The notes beneath the pieces are model-generated. The model searched no databases, was not told where the DNA came from, and saw only the letters and a program-made list of their open reading frames with translations. This document shows, one piece after another, positions 7,937-15,959 of a stretch of 64,000 nucleotides of DNA. Location of the stretch: NCBI RefSeq assembly GCF_000718785.1, contig NZ_JOCA01000001.1, forward strand, positions 496,001-560,000. The letters are read 5' to 3'. Each line of letters starts with the position of its first letter. Position 1 is the first letter of the stretch. The translations under genes were made by a program, and so were the position numbers. The stretch comes from Streptomyces sp. NRRL WC-3626. Lineage in GTDB: Bacteria > Actinomycetota > Actinomycetes > Streptomycetales > Streptomycetaceae.

Positions 7937-8422
7937 CTACGACCGGCGGGCGCGCTCCACGGGTGTGGTCCGGGGCAGGGGTCCGCCGTCGGCGTTCAGG
8001 GTCGTGATCAGCCGCCCGAGATCGGAGTCCCGGGTCCGGACCTTACTGGCGGCCAGGGCGGTCGCTCGCGCCAGCAGCTCGCGGGCGGGGGTGCGCTGGG
8101 CGTCCGGGACCTGTGCCACTGCCAGGGCGGGCGCGTGCTGCCGGATCAGGTCGTTGCGGGTGCACGCCGCCCCGGCCAGGTCGACCAGGGCGGCCACCGC
8201 CGCATCGAACTTGTCGGCCAGGTCGGACAGGGTGACGCCCTCGGCCGACAGTGCGGCCTCGGCATCCGCCTTGAGCCGCTCGCGCCGGGCCTGCTGCTCG
8301 GCCTCCAGCCGGGCGCGCTCGTCGTCCGTCGCCAGCTCGGCGGCCTTGGCCTCCAGGCGGGCGGCCTCCTCGTCGGCGAGGGCCTGCCGGGCCCGGTTCA
8401 TCAGGTCGTCGGTGCTGTTCAT
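7937..8422 (-). CDS. Coiled-coil protein of unknown function
   Basis: A 161-residue, charged, largely helical protein. Residues 8-65 are a Glu/Arg/Ala-rich coiled coil (ARLEAKAAELATDDERARLEAEQQ), followed by a helical domain (LSDLADKFDAAVAALVDLAGA). GAAGAGGACC precedes the ATG. It belongs to the leftward element operon. No enzyme motif seen and no family recognised; the coiled coil suggests oligomerisation or a scaffolding role. Confidence 0.75.
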   Translation of the reverse strand: MNSTDDLMNRARQALADEEAARLEAKAAELATDDERARLEAEQQARRERLKADAEAALSAEGVTLSDLADKFDAAVAALVDLAGAACTRNDLIRQHAPALAVAQVPDAQRTPARELLARATALAASKVRTRDSDLGRLITTLNADGGPLPRTTPVERARRS

Positions 8423-8613
8423 GGGGTCCTCTTCTCGTGTGTCATACGGTGGGGTGGGAAACGAGCCTGGGCATCCGCGTTTCGCGTGTCCTCGTGTGCC
8501 GGGCTCCCGGCGGCTCTCCCCGGGGCTCTCGTGGGCTGGCCGGGCCCCGTGGCCCCGGGCGGGACGGGAGGCCGTCCGTACCCCCGTCCCGGACCGTCGT
8601 GGGCCGTAGCCAG

Positions 8614-8985
8614 CTACGACGCGCTGCCGCGCCAGCGGCTGGCCGGGCGGGTCTCATCCACCAGCTCGGTGCGGTCGTCCTCCCAGGCCCGGACCACGCC
8701 GCCGGTCGTCAGGTCGCGCCGGTCGCTGTACGCCTTGGCGGCCTGGGCCTGGTGGTTCTCGCGTCCGATCCCGGCGGCCCTGCGGATCTCGGCCATCTGG
8801 TCCTCGCTGATCGCGCCGTCACCGGGGACGGACTCGCCCTGGATCACGGCCGAGTCCAGCGGGGTCCGGCCGTCGCGGTGGTGGAAGCTGCCGGATCCCT
8901 GGCGCATGGCCCGGATCTCGTCCACGCTCGGGCCGTCCGGGGTCATCGGGCCCTGCACGACCTCGCCGAAATTACGGTTGCTCAT
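8614..8985 (-). CDS. Hydrophilic element protein of unknown function
   Basis: A 123-residue, polar, probably partly disordered protein with repeated Asp/Arg/Gly segments (GPSVDEIRAMRQGSGSFHH, ISEDQMAEIRRAAG). The ATG overlaps the TGA of the upstream helix-turn-helix gene (ATGA), showing translational coupling, so the two probably act together. It resembles small proteins next to terminase-small-subunit-like or replication-accessory genes in actinophage-type elements, but no domain can be assigned. Confidence 0.75.
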   Translation of the reverse strand: MSNRNFGEVVQGPMTPDGPSVDEIRAMRQGSGSFHHRDGRTPLDSAVIQGESVPGDGAISEDQMAEIRRAAGIGRENHQAQAAKAYSDRRDLTTGGVVRAWEDDRTELVDETRPASRWRGSAS

Positions 8986-9542
8986 TGCTGCTGCCCTTCG
9001 ATGATTTGGCGTGCCTCTTCGCTGCCGAATGGCACGCCGTGCTGTGCCTCGAATCCGTCACGGACCGCGCGCATGCTTTCGCGCAGGCCGATCAAGAAGT
9101 CCTTGGCCTCTTCGACGCTCTCTTCCTCGGTGCCTCGGCTGAGCAGCTCGGACGATTCGATGATGTCTCGAAGCGCCTTGGCCACGAGCTGCCCATCCTT
9201 CGGCGTGCCGACCCCCGAAAGGGCGTCCGCGTAAAGCTCGGCGTTATCGAGGAGTTGCACGGCCAGCCGCTGCTTTCGCTCCTTGAGCTGAGCGGCACGG
9301 GTGGCATTGGCCACCTCCAGCCACGCCACCCGGCCGAAGTAGTGGCCGTGCTTTGCGGCAACCGTGCTGACTTTCCAGGTGGACAAGCCCGTCAGTTTGG
9401 CGATTTCATTTCGCCCCTTGCCCTCACGGCAATATTCAAGGATTTGCTGTTCCTCGTACGTGAGGTCTACCAGTCGTTCGTCAGACCCCGGACCCTTCTC
9501 CGGCTCCGGCTGGAACGGGATCAGTTCAGCCGTCATCGCCAC
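8982..9542 (-). CDS. Helix-turn-helix protein, possibly terminase-small-subunit-like
   Basis: A 186-residue protein (GTG start; an ATG two codons later is an alternative). Residues 28-70 form a HTH of the type DEEQQILEYCREGKGRNEIAKLTG...WKVSTVAAKHG. The rest is helical and charged, with a C-terminal segment ending GQQQ. The layout, an N-terminal HTH followed by a helical oligomerisation region, matches both phage terminase small subunits and plasmid replication-accessory proteins. No large terminase is present, so a packaging role would need a helper phage. Coupled to the following gene. Confidence 0.7.
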   Translation of the reverse strand: MAMTAELIPFQPEPEKGPGSDERLVDLTYEEQQILEYCREGKGRNEIAKLTGLSTWKVSTVAAKHGHYFGRVAWLEVANATRAAQLKERKQRLAVQLLDNAELYADALSGVGTPKDGQLVAKALRDIIESSELLSRGTEEESVEEAKDFLIGLRESMRAVRDGFEAQHGVPFGSEEARQIIEGQQQ

Positions 9543-9876
9543 CCGCCAGGCTCAGCCCCGGGTCACCCGGCTGCCAGTCGGCCAGCCAGTCGGCGATCTT
9601 CTTGAGATCGGCCCGCGCTTCGTCGGTCGTGCACCGGTCGGCCACGCCCACCAGCTTGTGCATCCACGCCAGCTTGGCCGCGTGCAGCGGGTCCGTCCTG
9701 ATGACCTCGACCGTCTCGGGTCCCGGCTCCCAGAACACCCCGTCGTGGTCCTTGACCAGCGGCCTCACGCCCTGGTCTCCCACCTCGAAGAACCCCACGC
9801 GCTTCACGCTGACGCAGCCGGTCACGTCGTCCCGCCCGATGGCCACCCACCCGGGCTCGGCAATCTCAAAGCTCAT
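9526..9876 (-). CDS. Small element protein of unknown function
   Basis: A 116-residue protein; the ATG at 9876 overlaps the TGA of the NUMOD4 gene. The N-terminal half is beta-rich (FEIAEPGWVAIGRDDVTG, VKRVGFFEVGDQGVRPLVKDHDG) and the C-terminal half helical (HAAKLAWMHKLVGVADRCTTDEARADLKKIADWLADW). It overlaps the following HTH gene by 17 bases. No family recognised. Codon use and the two overlaps support coding. Confidence 0.75.
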   Translation of the reverse strand: MSFEIAEPGWVAIGRDDVTGCVSVKRVGFFEVGDQGVRPLVKDHDGVFWEPGPETVEVIRTDPLHAAKLAWMHKLVGVADRCTTDEARADLKKIADWLADWQPGDPGLSLAGGDDG

Positions 9877-10112
9877 TTCTCCTCCTCCGGGAATGCCAGG
9901 GTCACCAGGCTGTGCACGTAACACCAGATCCGCCGACCACTTTTGTAGATGTGGACCTGGGGAAACCCGGTGAACTTGTGAATCCTCGGCTTCAGCGTGC
10001 GCCCTCGGGCTGCGCGGCTGTGGCTTCGCACCTGTCCCCATGAGCTGACTTCGTACATCGACGGAAAGCCCGGGATCCTTCTCCACTCCTCGGTGATGAC
10101 CGACTGCCTCAC
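9873..10112 (-). CDS. NUMOD4-domain protein lacking a visible HNH nuclease
   Basis: A 79-residue protein whose body is a NUMOD4 motif (EEWRRIPGF, YEVSSWGQVRSH, HSLVTLAFPEE), the module usually found N-terminal to HNH homing endonucleases, where it helps bind DNA. The protein stops just after NUMOD4, and the HNH Cys/His residues do not follow in any frame I inspected, so it is either a shortened homing-endonuclease relic or a free-standing DNA-binding adaptor. The GTG at 10112 overlaps the XRE stop (GTGA); an upstream ATG at 10136 is possible. Confidence 0.7.
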   Translation of the reverse strand: MRQSVITEEWRRIPGFPSMYEVSSWGQVRSHSRAARGRTLKPRIHKFTGFPQVHIYKSGRRIWCYVHSLVTLAFPEEEK

Positions 10113-10324
10113 GTCGTCACCTCTTCCAATTCGCATCCGAGCGCCCTCAGCAGAAGCACCATGTTCACGCCGTTCGGCGCGTACCGGTCGTTTTCCCAGT
10201 AGCTGAGGTAAAGGCCACTGACGCCCATCCGGGCGGCCACCTGCGCCTGACTCAGCCCCCGCTTATTGCGGGCGTCCTTGAGCTTCTGACCTGAGAACAC
10301 CGGGCTCTTCACTGCCCTGTCCAT
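10109..10324 (-). CDS. XRE-family DNA-binding regulator
   Basis: A 71-residue single-domain HTH_3 protein (LKDARNKRGLSQAQVAARMGVS...YLSYWENDRYAP). It is the size of a Cro-like repressor with no ligand domain. It is the first gene of the leftward block 10324-7224 and overlaps the NUMOD4 gene. The stretch upstream (10325-10400) contains partly repeated CCATA/CATATG motifs that could be its own operator. Likely controls this block. Confidence 0.85.
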   Translation of the reverse strand: MDRAVKSPVFSGQKLKDARNKRGLSQAQVAARMGVSGLYLSYWENDRYAPNGVNMVLLLRALGCELEEVTT

Positions 10325-10769
10325 ACCCCAATTAGAGCCCCCACATATGGGCCTATGGAATACCAGTGAGGGGTTGCGTTTTCGGCAAATAGACAGCGGT
10401 CCCGTCGGCTGCTTTTCTGGGGTGTGTCAGAAGGTGTGGACCACCTGCTGATCGCCTGAGGGGCACGCGCCCGGCCGGTCAACCCTGGCCGGGCCTTCCC
10501 GCTCAGTTCGAAGGCCCAGGCGCCCCCTCCCAAAACGCAGCGACCCCGACCAGCCTGCTCACCTGGTCGGGGTCGCTCCATGTGGCCCGGCGACTGGCGC
10601 CGCTCGGGCGGGTTGGCGGCAAGGTGCTCGCCGGCCTTCACCGGACGCTGGCGCTCTCCGGGGCCACCTGCCGCCGCGCCCTGCTGTCGTCCCGGCCTCC
10701 GGCGGTATCTCCCGTGGCCCCTCGTGCCGCCCGGCCGCTCTCGTGCCCTCCTGAGTACCGTCCCGGGCC
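10325..10769. other. Non-coding stretch, promoter side of XRE operon and a hairpin
   Basis: About 445 bp without a convincing gene. The right half of the XRE promoter region is comparatively A+T-rich (TATGGGCCTATGG, TTGCGTTTTCGGC). The middle holds the terminator at 10539-10577. The remainder (10580-10769) has only short frames with unnatural composition; I see nothing else in it. Confidence 0.5.
10539..10577 (-). terminator. Hairpin terminator
   Basis: Perfect 15-bp stem (AGCGACCCCGACCAG and its complement; arms 10539-10553 and 10563-10577, 9-base loop), about 190 bp downstream of the gene ending at 10770. It separates that gene from the XRE operon to its left. Confidence 0.7.
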
Positions 10770-11324
10770 TCAGTACTGCTGATAGCCCAAGGCGCGCACC
10801 GACTCCGGTGAGGGCTCCATCACCTCGATGACGTCAGTACGCCACATCAGCACCTGCGTGGAGCCGATGCCGTACCAGCCCTGGCCGCCGAGGACTACCG
10901 CCAGCCGGGGGTCTTCGTTCACCCACCACTGGAATCGAGCATGCTCCTCGTCGCGGATGCCGTAGGAGGCCGACGTCAGGGCCACCGGCTGCCCGTCGAG
11001 CACCCAGCCGACCCCGTGCTCCAGCCAGCGGTAGTCGACCGCACCACCGCCGAGCGCGGTGCAACGGTCGATCATGCATCGCCTGCTGACCTTGCGCGTG
11101 AGCCAGCCGGGGCAGCAGGCCTTCTTCGCCTGCCTGAGGCCGTACCACTCGGCCCACTCGACGATGACCCGCTGGGCGTCGGCCTGCTCAGCCATCTCGC
11201 GCTCGTACCGCTCCGGTTCCCTGCGCTTCATCAGTCGGTACGGGCTGTCTACCCCAGACGGCCAATCCACCTCCCCGTCCACTCGGCCGAAGATCCTGCT
11301 GCCGCGCCTGTCCAAGTCGTTCAC
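10770..11324 (-). CDS. Element protein of unknown function downstream of the primase-helicase
   Basis: A 184-residue protein starting at a GTG with GGGGAGGGG upstream. The C-terminal half is beta-rich with many Trp/Tyr (WLEHGVGWVLDGQPVALTSAS, GGQGWYGIGSTQVLMWRTDVIEVM). The middle contains a positively charged helix (YERE...WYGLRQAKKACCPGW) with a CC pair and a further Cys (SRRCMIDRC) that could bind metal. The frame opens further upstream, but the added residues are repeat-derived. No family recognised. It follows the replication gene after a 260-bp repeat-rich gap. Confidence 0.7.
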   Translation of the reverse strand: MNDLDRRGSRIFGRVDGEVDWPSGVDSPYRLMKRREPERYEREMAEQADAQRVIVEWAEWYGLRQAKKACCPGWLTRKVSRRCMIDRCTALGGGAVDYRWLEHGVGWVLDGQPVALTSASYGIRDEEHARFQWWVNEDPRLAVVLGGQGWYGIGSTQVLMWRTDVIEVMEPSPESVRALGYQQY

Positions 11325-11406
11325 TGCGTTGCCCCTCCCCTGAGTTTGGTTGTTGCGGTGAGTGTCGCGCGGGTCAGGTGCAACGTGCGGCGGAGGTGTG
11401 TGCCGG

Positions 11407-11582
11407 GGGGTGTGCGTCTCTCCCTCCCCAGAGGGGAGACGCACACCCCGCACACCCCCTGTGCGCATACTGTGCGCACACCCCGCACACCTGCTCTGAC
11501 CGGCGACGGAGCACTATGCAGGGGGGGTATGCGCAGGGGTGTGCGTGCATACCCCCTCGGTGGGGGCCCTGCGCATACCCCC
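11407..11582. repeat. Stacked inverted repeats of GTGTGCG/GTATGCGC type next to the primase-helicase gene
   Basis: Hairpin A has a 14-bp stem (arms 11407-11420 and 11436-11449, GGGGTGTGCGTCTC). Then comes the direct repeat TGTGCGCA-TAC-TGTGCGCA. Hairpin B has a 16-bp perfect stem (arms 11523-11538 and 11567-11582, GGGGGTATGCGCAGGG), nested with further GCATACCCCC copies, and ends three bases before the primase-helicase stop codon. Hairpin B can act as its terminator. The density of related short repeats beside the replication gene also fits a replication origin. Confidence 0.65.
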
Positions 11583-11585
11583 GGG

Positions 11586-13919
11586 TCACTTCAGCCGCCG
11601 GTACGACTTGGGTCCGTCGCCCAACTTCCAGCCCGGCTTTTCGGCCAGGTATCCGGCATCAATGAGCTTGCCGATCGACTTGGTAACCGACGTGGCGTGT
11701 CGCTTGTCCGCCTTGTCGATCTCGGTTTTGGTGATCCAGACGTCCTCAGACCCGAGTGTCGGCTTGAGCAGCTTGAGGATGCCGAGTTCAGCGCCCTTGA
11801 TGCCGTCGATGCCGTCAGGTTCAGCAGAGCCGCCGCCGCCCTGGCCCTTGACGCCCTCGTCGGCCCACTCGATGCGGAACGGCTCGTCGCCCCGCCGCAC
11901 GATCACATCGCCGCGCCAGGTGTGCCCGGTGCTCTCGCCGTTCCGGTGCTTGTGCACCTTGACCTTGATCTGTCCGTTGCGGTCTCGGGCGAACTTGGCC
12001 ACCGACGAGACCTGAAGGACGACCGACGACATCTGAGCCTTGCCGGTTGCACCCCGGGCGTGGCCCCCGCCGTTGTGGCCCTGGTGGTCGATCAGCAGGA
12101 CCGCCACTTGCGGGTACTTCGCCGCGAACCGCTCGAAGACGGTCCACAGCGCGACCGCGCCGGGGTTGTCTTCCTCCAGCCCCGCCAGCTTGGTGATCTT
12201 CATGATCGAGTCGACGATCAGCAGCGTCGTGCGCGGATGCCTCTCCATGAGGGCGTCGAGCATCTCGGGCGTGGCCACCAGGTTCCAGCCCTGGTAGTTG
12301 TACGGCTGGAAGCGGTCTTCCTCCTCCTCGGTGAGGCAGAAGGCGTCGACCTTGCCCCACGTCTGGTCGGCGGCCTCGTCCTCCTGGATCACGACGACCT
12401 CTTCGCCCTTGCGCAGCCGGTCAGCCGCCAGCGAATAGGCCAGCATGGTCTTGCCGACCTCGTAGTCGGCCATGAACAGCGTGATCCATCCCGGCTGGAT
12501 GAACAAACCCGGCGCAGTCGCGTCGTAGACCACCCCAGTGCAGTCCTTCCGACGCGACGGCCGACCAAGCTCCTTGTTGCCGGGGGCGGCCAGGACCTTG
12601 GCCTTCTCCTCGGCCCGTGCACGGTTGATCTGCCGCAGCAGCTCGGTGCGCGCGAACGGAGTCGCGTCGAACGCCTCGGGGTCGGTCTCCGCCAGCTTCA
12701 GCAGCGGCCCGTAGTAACGCTCCTGGGCCACATTGCTGATGTGGATGCCCGCAACATCGTCGAAGACCCGCTCGTTGAAGTCGCTCCACGACTCCACGGC
12801 TTCGACCGGGTCTATCTCGCCCTTCGCGAGCTGGGCGGCCAGTGCGATCTTGGAGCCGCTGTTCTTCCGGCCGTCCTCTTCCCACTTGTGTTCGAGGACC
12901 TCGAAGAACTTCGCCTCGTCGTACGGCAGGCGAGGGCTGTCCGACGCGGCGTCGTGGCTGATGACGCGGGCGATGTAGTCGGCTTGGTTGGGCTTAGGCT
13001 TCAGCCACTCGGCGCGCGACTCGTGACCCGCGACCTTCTGGAGCCAGGGCCACGTGCTGCGCTCCGGATGCCCCGTCGGCATCGACAGCAGGTCCGCCAG
13101 CGTCCTGCACTCGGCCAGGCTGTCCGGCGCATCCGGCGCGACCCACGCGGCAGCCTCGTCCCGGCCTCCCGTGGGGGTCTCCTGGGCTTCCGGGAGCGTC
13201 CGGGCCAGCTCTGCCGGGTCCCAGCCTGCGAAGCCCTCCGGGCACGTCTCCAGGACCACGGGGCGGCTCGGGTCCGTCTTGTGGTTGAAGGTGCCGGGGA
13301 ACCGCAGAACCGAGCTGGCGTTCTCCTTCGAGCTATCGCCAGCGAACGCGGCCGTGAGCTGCGCGTTCAACCGGTCGATGACCTCGCGCGGGGTGTCCCG
13401 GTCGAGCTTCACGTAGGCGTGGAAGTTGCCGTTCGTGCCGGACTTCACCACCGCCGCGTTCAGGTCCTTGAGCAGAGCCAGGCGGGTGGCCTTCTCCTGC
13501 TCGTCCCACTCGTCGGTGTGGTCGGCGTCGACCTGGCAGATGCGACCGTTGACGGTGGCGTTGTGCGCCTTGCGGTCCTCCGAGTCGAGGAGGGCGGGCG
13601 TGAACCACACCTCGCGGCTGTTCATGACCATCTCGGCGTAGGCCGGGATCTTCTCCCGGTCCTCCGGCCACCGGTACCACTGCGCATTGCGGAAGTCGCT
13701 CGACTTGCGTCCGGACTTGAGGTCACGGATGCGGTGGTCAGTGGCCAGGCAGACCCACCCGGGCCGGTCGTCCCACAGCCAGTCGAACAGGGTCAGCGCC
13801 GTGTCGAGCCCGGATTGCGGCGTGCTCAAATCGCGTGCTTCGCTGGGGGTGACGGGAAGTTCGTTCTCCTGGCAGCCCTCGGCCTGGTCCGCCGGGGGCT
13901 GCTGCGTGTTCGTGGTCAC
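11586..13919 (-). CDS. Primase-helicase replication protein
   Basis: A 777-residue protein. Residues about 40-260 resemble an archaeo-eukaryotic-type primase (prim-pol) domain: VDADHTD (acidic metal motif), GNFHAYVKLD (His and Asp motifs) and LRFPGTFNHK, typical of mobile-element primases. Residues about 460-700 are a RecA/DnaB-like ATPase with Walker A MADYEVGKT, Walker B TLLIVDSI and LLIDHQGH. The C-terminal 70 residues are a winged-helix-like module (KADKRHATSVTKSIGKLIDAGYL). This is the usual design of replication initiator/primase-helicases of phage satellites, plasmids and integrative elements, and implies the element replicates after excision. The GTG at 13919 overlaps the preceding small ORF (GTGA). 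Confidence 0.85.
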   Translation of the reverse strand: MTTNTQQPPADQAEGCQENELPVTPSEARDLSTPQSGLDTALTLFDWLWDDRPGWVCLATDHRIRDLKSGRKSSDFRNAQWYRWPEDREKIPAYAEMVMNSREVWFTPALLDSEDRKAHNATVNGRICQVDADHTDEWDEQEKATRLALLKDLNAAVVKSGTNGNFHAYVKLDRDTPREVIDRLNAQLTAAFAGDSSKENASSVLRFPGTFNHKTDPSRPVVLETCPEGFAGWDPAELARTLPEAQETPTGGRDEAAAWVAPDAPDSLAECRTLADLLSMPTGHPERSTWPWLQKVAGHESRAEWLKPKPNQADYIARVISHDAASDSPRLPYDEAKFFEVLEHKWEEDGRKNSGSKIALAAQLAKGEIDPVEAVESWSDFNERVFDDVAGIHISNVAQERYYGPLLKLAETDPEAFDATPFARTELLRQINRARAEEKAKVLAAPGNKELGRPSRRKDCTGVVYDATAPGLFIQPGWITLFMADYEVGKTMLAYSLAADRLRKGEEVVVIQEDEAADQTWGKVDAFCLTEEEEDRFQPYNYQGWNLVATPEMLDALMERHPRTTLLIVDSIMKITKLAGLEEDNPGAVALWTVFERFAAKYPQVAVLLIDHQGHNGGGHARGATGKAQMSSVVLQVSSVAKFARDRNGQIKVKVHKHRNGESTGHTWRGDVIVRRGDEPFRIEWADEGVKGQGGGGSAEPDGIDGIKGAELGILKLLKPTLGSEDVWITKTEIDKADKRHATSVTKSIGKLIDAGYLAEKPGWKLGDGPKSYRRLK

Positions 13920-14032
13920 TTGTCCTGGCCACCGCCGTCCTGGTCCTTGGGCGTGCGGTTGCCGAACAGCAGGCGCAGCAGGCGTCGGCGCTCCGCTTCG
14001 GTGAGCTGTCGGGCGTCCTTGGGGATCTCCAT
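13916..14032 (-). CDS. 38-residue ORF between XRE regulator and primase-helicase
   Basis: Reads MEIPKDARQLTEAERRRLLR then LLFGNRTPKDQDGGGQDK and stop. The ATG shares a base with the XRE stop (TGATG) and its TGA overlaps the primase-helicase GTG (GTGA), so it is wedged exactly between two coupled genes, which argues that it is translated. It has one amphipathic basic helix and a polar tail. No family recognised; it may tune translation of, or bind to, the primase-helicase. Confidence 0.6.
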   Translation of the reverse strand: MEIPKDARQLTEAERRRLLRLLFGNRTPKDQDGGGQDK

Positions 14033-14274
14033 CACGCCGACACCTCCTCGCGGTCGGCGCGGGTCATGAAGTCGTCCATGGACGCGCCCAGGGCGTCGGC
14101 GATGGCGGCCAGCGTCGTCACCGAGGGCCCGCAGTGGCCGTTCTCGAACAGCGACAGGGCCCGGCTGTTAAGGCCGATCTGAGCGGCCAGCTTCGTCTGG
14201 CTCAGGCCACGGGCCTGGCGACGCTGGCGCAGCGCAGCAGGGTCGAAAGTGCGTGTCTGCACGGCAGTTCCCAT
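14032..14274 (-). CDS. XRE-family repressor heading the replication operon
   Basis: An 80-residue HTH_3 protein (ALRQRRQARGLSQTKLAAQIGLNSRALSLFENG, then DALGASMDDFM). The ATG at 14274 has no obvious ribosome site, so it may be leaderless; a GTG four codons later follows GGGAA and is an alternative start. It is first in the operon XRE-38 aa ORF-primase-helicase, and direct and inverted repeats 90-160 bp upstream look like operators. A copy-number or excision/replication switch is the natural reading. Confidence 0.85.
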   Translation of the reverse strand: MGTAVQTRTFDPAALRQRRQARGLSQTKLAAQIGLNSRALSLFENGHCGPSVTTLAAIADALGASMDDFMTRADREEVSA

Positions 14275-14996
14275 CAGAGATGCGGTCGGGAGTGCCGAAC
14301 ACGGCGGGGAACTTGGGGCCGCACCGCCGAAGCGGGGCCCTGACCGGGGGCTGTGCCGCCCGGCGTGCTCCTAGCAGAACACGGGATTTCCTAGCGCCAC
14401 AAGCCCCGTCTGACCTTGCGTTATAGGCAAGGTGGAGAGTGTCAGCGGGCACCCTCGGCCGGGGGTCGCCAACCCTCTCCGCGGCTGTCACGAGACGTTA
14501 TCGCCAAGCACGGGAGGTTATGGCCGGCGAGCGTCCGGGGTCTCAACATGACGCCCGGCCGTCCGGCGGCGCGGCCTGCGGGCGCGGGCATATATCGTCC
14601 CGGGCTTCCGTGGGGTCTCCGGCGGCCTCTCGTACCCGCCCGGGGCGTCCGGCCGTCCCCGCCAGCACGAGGTCCCGGGAGAGCCAGGGGAAGCACTGCA
14701 CATTCGGCATGCCATCAACGCCCCTCTCATCCGGTACAGTTGGCGCTTCCCGCTAACGAGATCTGAAACCGTGGGCCGAAGTCCGACGTCTTCGGCAGGG
14801 CGTGGGGTTACCCCAGTCCGTCCACGTCCTTTCACGACTTAGGTAGGTGTTGCAGGGTCACCGCAGGCGGTCCTGACCCGTCCGACTCTGAGTCCTGTAC
14901 GTCGGCATGGCCTCAGCTTGATCACACGTATACACGTGGTGGTCGGGCTGAGGTCTGCGCGCCACAGGTCCGATCACCGGGAAGGTAATCGGACCG
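14275..14996. promoter_or_regulatory. Non-coding control region of the element
   Basis: About 720 bp without a convincing gene between the leftward replication operon and the rightward genes. It contains direct repeats TCCTAGC at 14369-14375 and 14389-14395, exactly 20 bp (two helical turns) apart; an inverted repeat CCTTGC-GTTATAG-GCAAGG at 14414-14432; and a nested palindrome at 14911-14953 (CCTCAGC/GCTGAGG around ACACGTATACACGTG). These are good candidates for XRE/GntR operators and divergent promoters. The stretch 14440-14900 otherwise shows nothing recognisable. Confidence 0.5.
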
Positions 14997-15194
14997 TTGA
15001 ATCTCTCTCTCGGCGTCAAGGTGCTGATCGTCGTCATCTGCGCCCTGTTCTCCGTCATCGTCGGAGGGCTGGCAGCCCTCCTCAATCACGACCCGGGAAC
15101 GCCCAAGCGCAAGTCGGTGATCTTTGGCGGCGGCGTGTTCGGGGGTTCGCTGACGCTGGCCGTGGTAGTGCTGTCAGCGCTCGGCGTGCTGTGA
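14997..15194 (+). CDS. Small two-helix membrane protein
   Basis: A 65-residue protein read from a TTG with GGGAAGG 12-18 bases upstream. It has two hydrophobic helices (VKVLIVVICALFSVIVGGLAAL and VFGGSLTLAVVVLSALGVL) separated by a short basic loop (HDPGTPKRKS). No family recognised. It is the first rightward gene of the element and is followed by a good terminator. Similar tiny membrane proteins on actinomycete plasmids are often linked to spread or entry exclusion, but nothing here proves that. Confidence 0.6.
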   Translation: MNLSLGVKVLIVVICALFSVIVGGLAALLNHDPGTPKRKSVIFGGGVFGGSLTLAVVVLSALGVL

Positions 15195-15203
15195 ACGTGC
15201 AGG

Positions 15204-15235
15204 AGCCCCGGAGGCCACGACGGCTCTCCGGGGCT
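15204..15235 (+). terminator. Hairpin terminator
   Basis: Arms 15204-15213 and 15226-15235 (AGCCCCGGAG / CTCCGGGGCT) with a 12-base loop, ten bases after the stop of the small membrane protein gene. Confidence 0.75.
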
Positions 15236-15283
15236 TCGCCCGATTCACCTGCGTGGCGTCCCGCCCGTGCCTACGCTGCCGCA

Positions 15284-15829
15284 ATGACGATCACACCGGT
15301 TGTGGCCGGACTCATTGGCACCGTGATCGGGGCCGTCGCTTCGCTCGCTGCGTCAGTGCTGACCCAGCGAGCGACCAACGCCCGGGAACGTGAGCACAGG
15401 CTGTGGGAACGCCGAGCCGATGCGCTGGAGGAGATCCACCGGTTCGCCTTTGCTCGCAGCCGCGCACGCCCCATGGTCTTGAGCAGCAGACGACTGCCGG
15501 ACGACTGGGACCCCGGCCGACCTCAGGAGCCGGTACGCCTGCTCGAAACGAGAGTGGCGCTTTACGCCCCCCGCGCGATCTCTGAAGCTCACAAGGAGTG
15601 GGGCAAGACCATCATCGGTTTCGTGGTGGCCGTGGCCAGCTATCAGCACGAAGTCGACAGGTTGGCCAACTCATCAGAGCCGGAGGGCGCACAAGTACTC
15701 ATCGAAGCAGCCTGGGCTCTGGCCGAACACAGATCCCGGGAATGGGAGCAGGCCGAAGGGCGCCTGTTCGATGCTCTGCGCGATGCATCGACCCTGCGCA
15801 CTGAACAACGGTGGCGGCTCCGTCGCTGA
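15284..15829 (+). CDS. Membrane-anchored coiled-coil protein
   Basis: A 181-residue protein. Residues 5-27 form one transmembrane helix (VVAGLIGTVIGAVASLAASV), then comes a long charged helical region (RATNAREREHRLWERRADALEEIHRF) and a mostly helical C-terminal domain ending RTEQRWRLRR. This topology, one helix plus a cytoplasmic coiled coil, is common in uncharacterised actinomycete proteins. No ribosome site stands out before the ATG. Function unknown. Confidence 0.65.
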   Translation: MTITPVVAGLIGTVIGAVASLAASVLTQRATNAREREHRLWERRADALEEIHRFAFARSRARPMVLSSRRLPDDWDPGRPQEPVRLLETRVALYAPRAISEAHKEWGKTIIGFVVAVASYQHEVDRLANSSEPEGAQVLIEAAWALAEHRSREWEQAEGRLFDALRDASTLRTEQRWRLRR

Positions 15830-15959
15830 CGGATCTTCCAACACGCCAACGTGAGCCGGCCCGCTGACCCGACGCTCCGTCAGCTCGCACAAGTCGTGTG
15901 TCTCCCGGACCACTTGTGTTCTCAACCACCGTGCCGCTTGTCGGTCTGCGCTATCATTG

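Noticed and set aside
10580..10831. Short plus-strand frames after the 10.5-kb terminator
   Set aside because: No ribosome site, Pro/Arg-rich random-looking translation, and overlap with the 3' end of a supported minus-strand gene.
10941..14069. 1042-codon open frame on the plus strand
   Set aside because: Antisense shadow of the primase-helicase and neighbouring genes; composition and the clear domains on the other strand show which is coding. The same applies to plus-strand frames at 24932-27136, 27112-29604 and 50743-54120.
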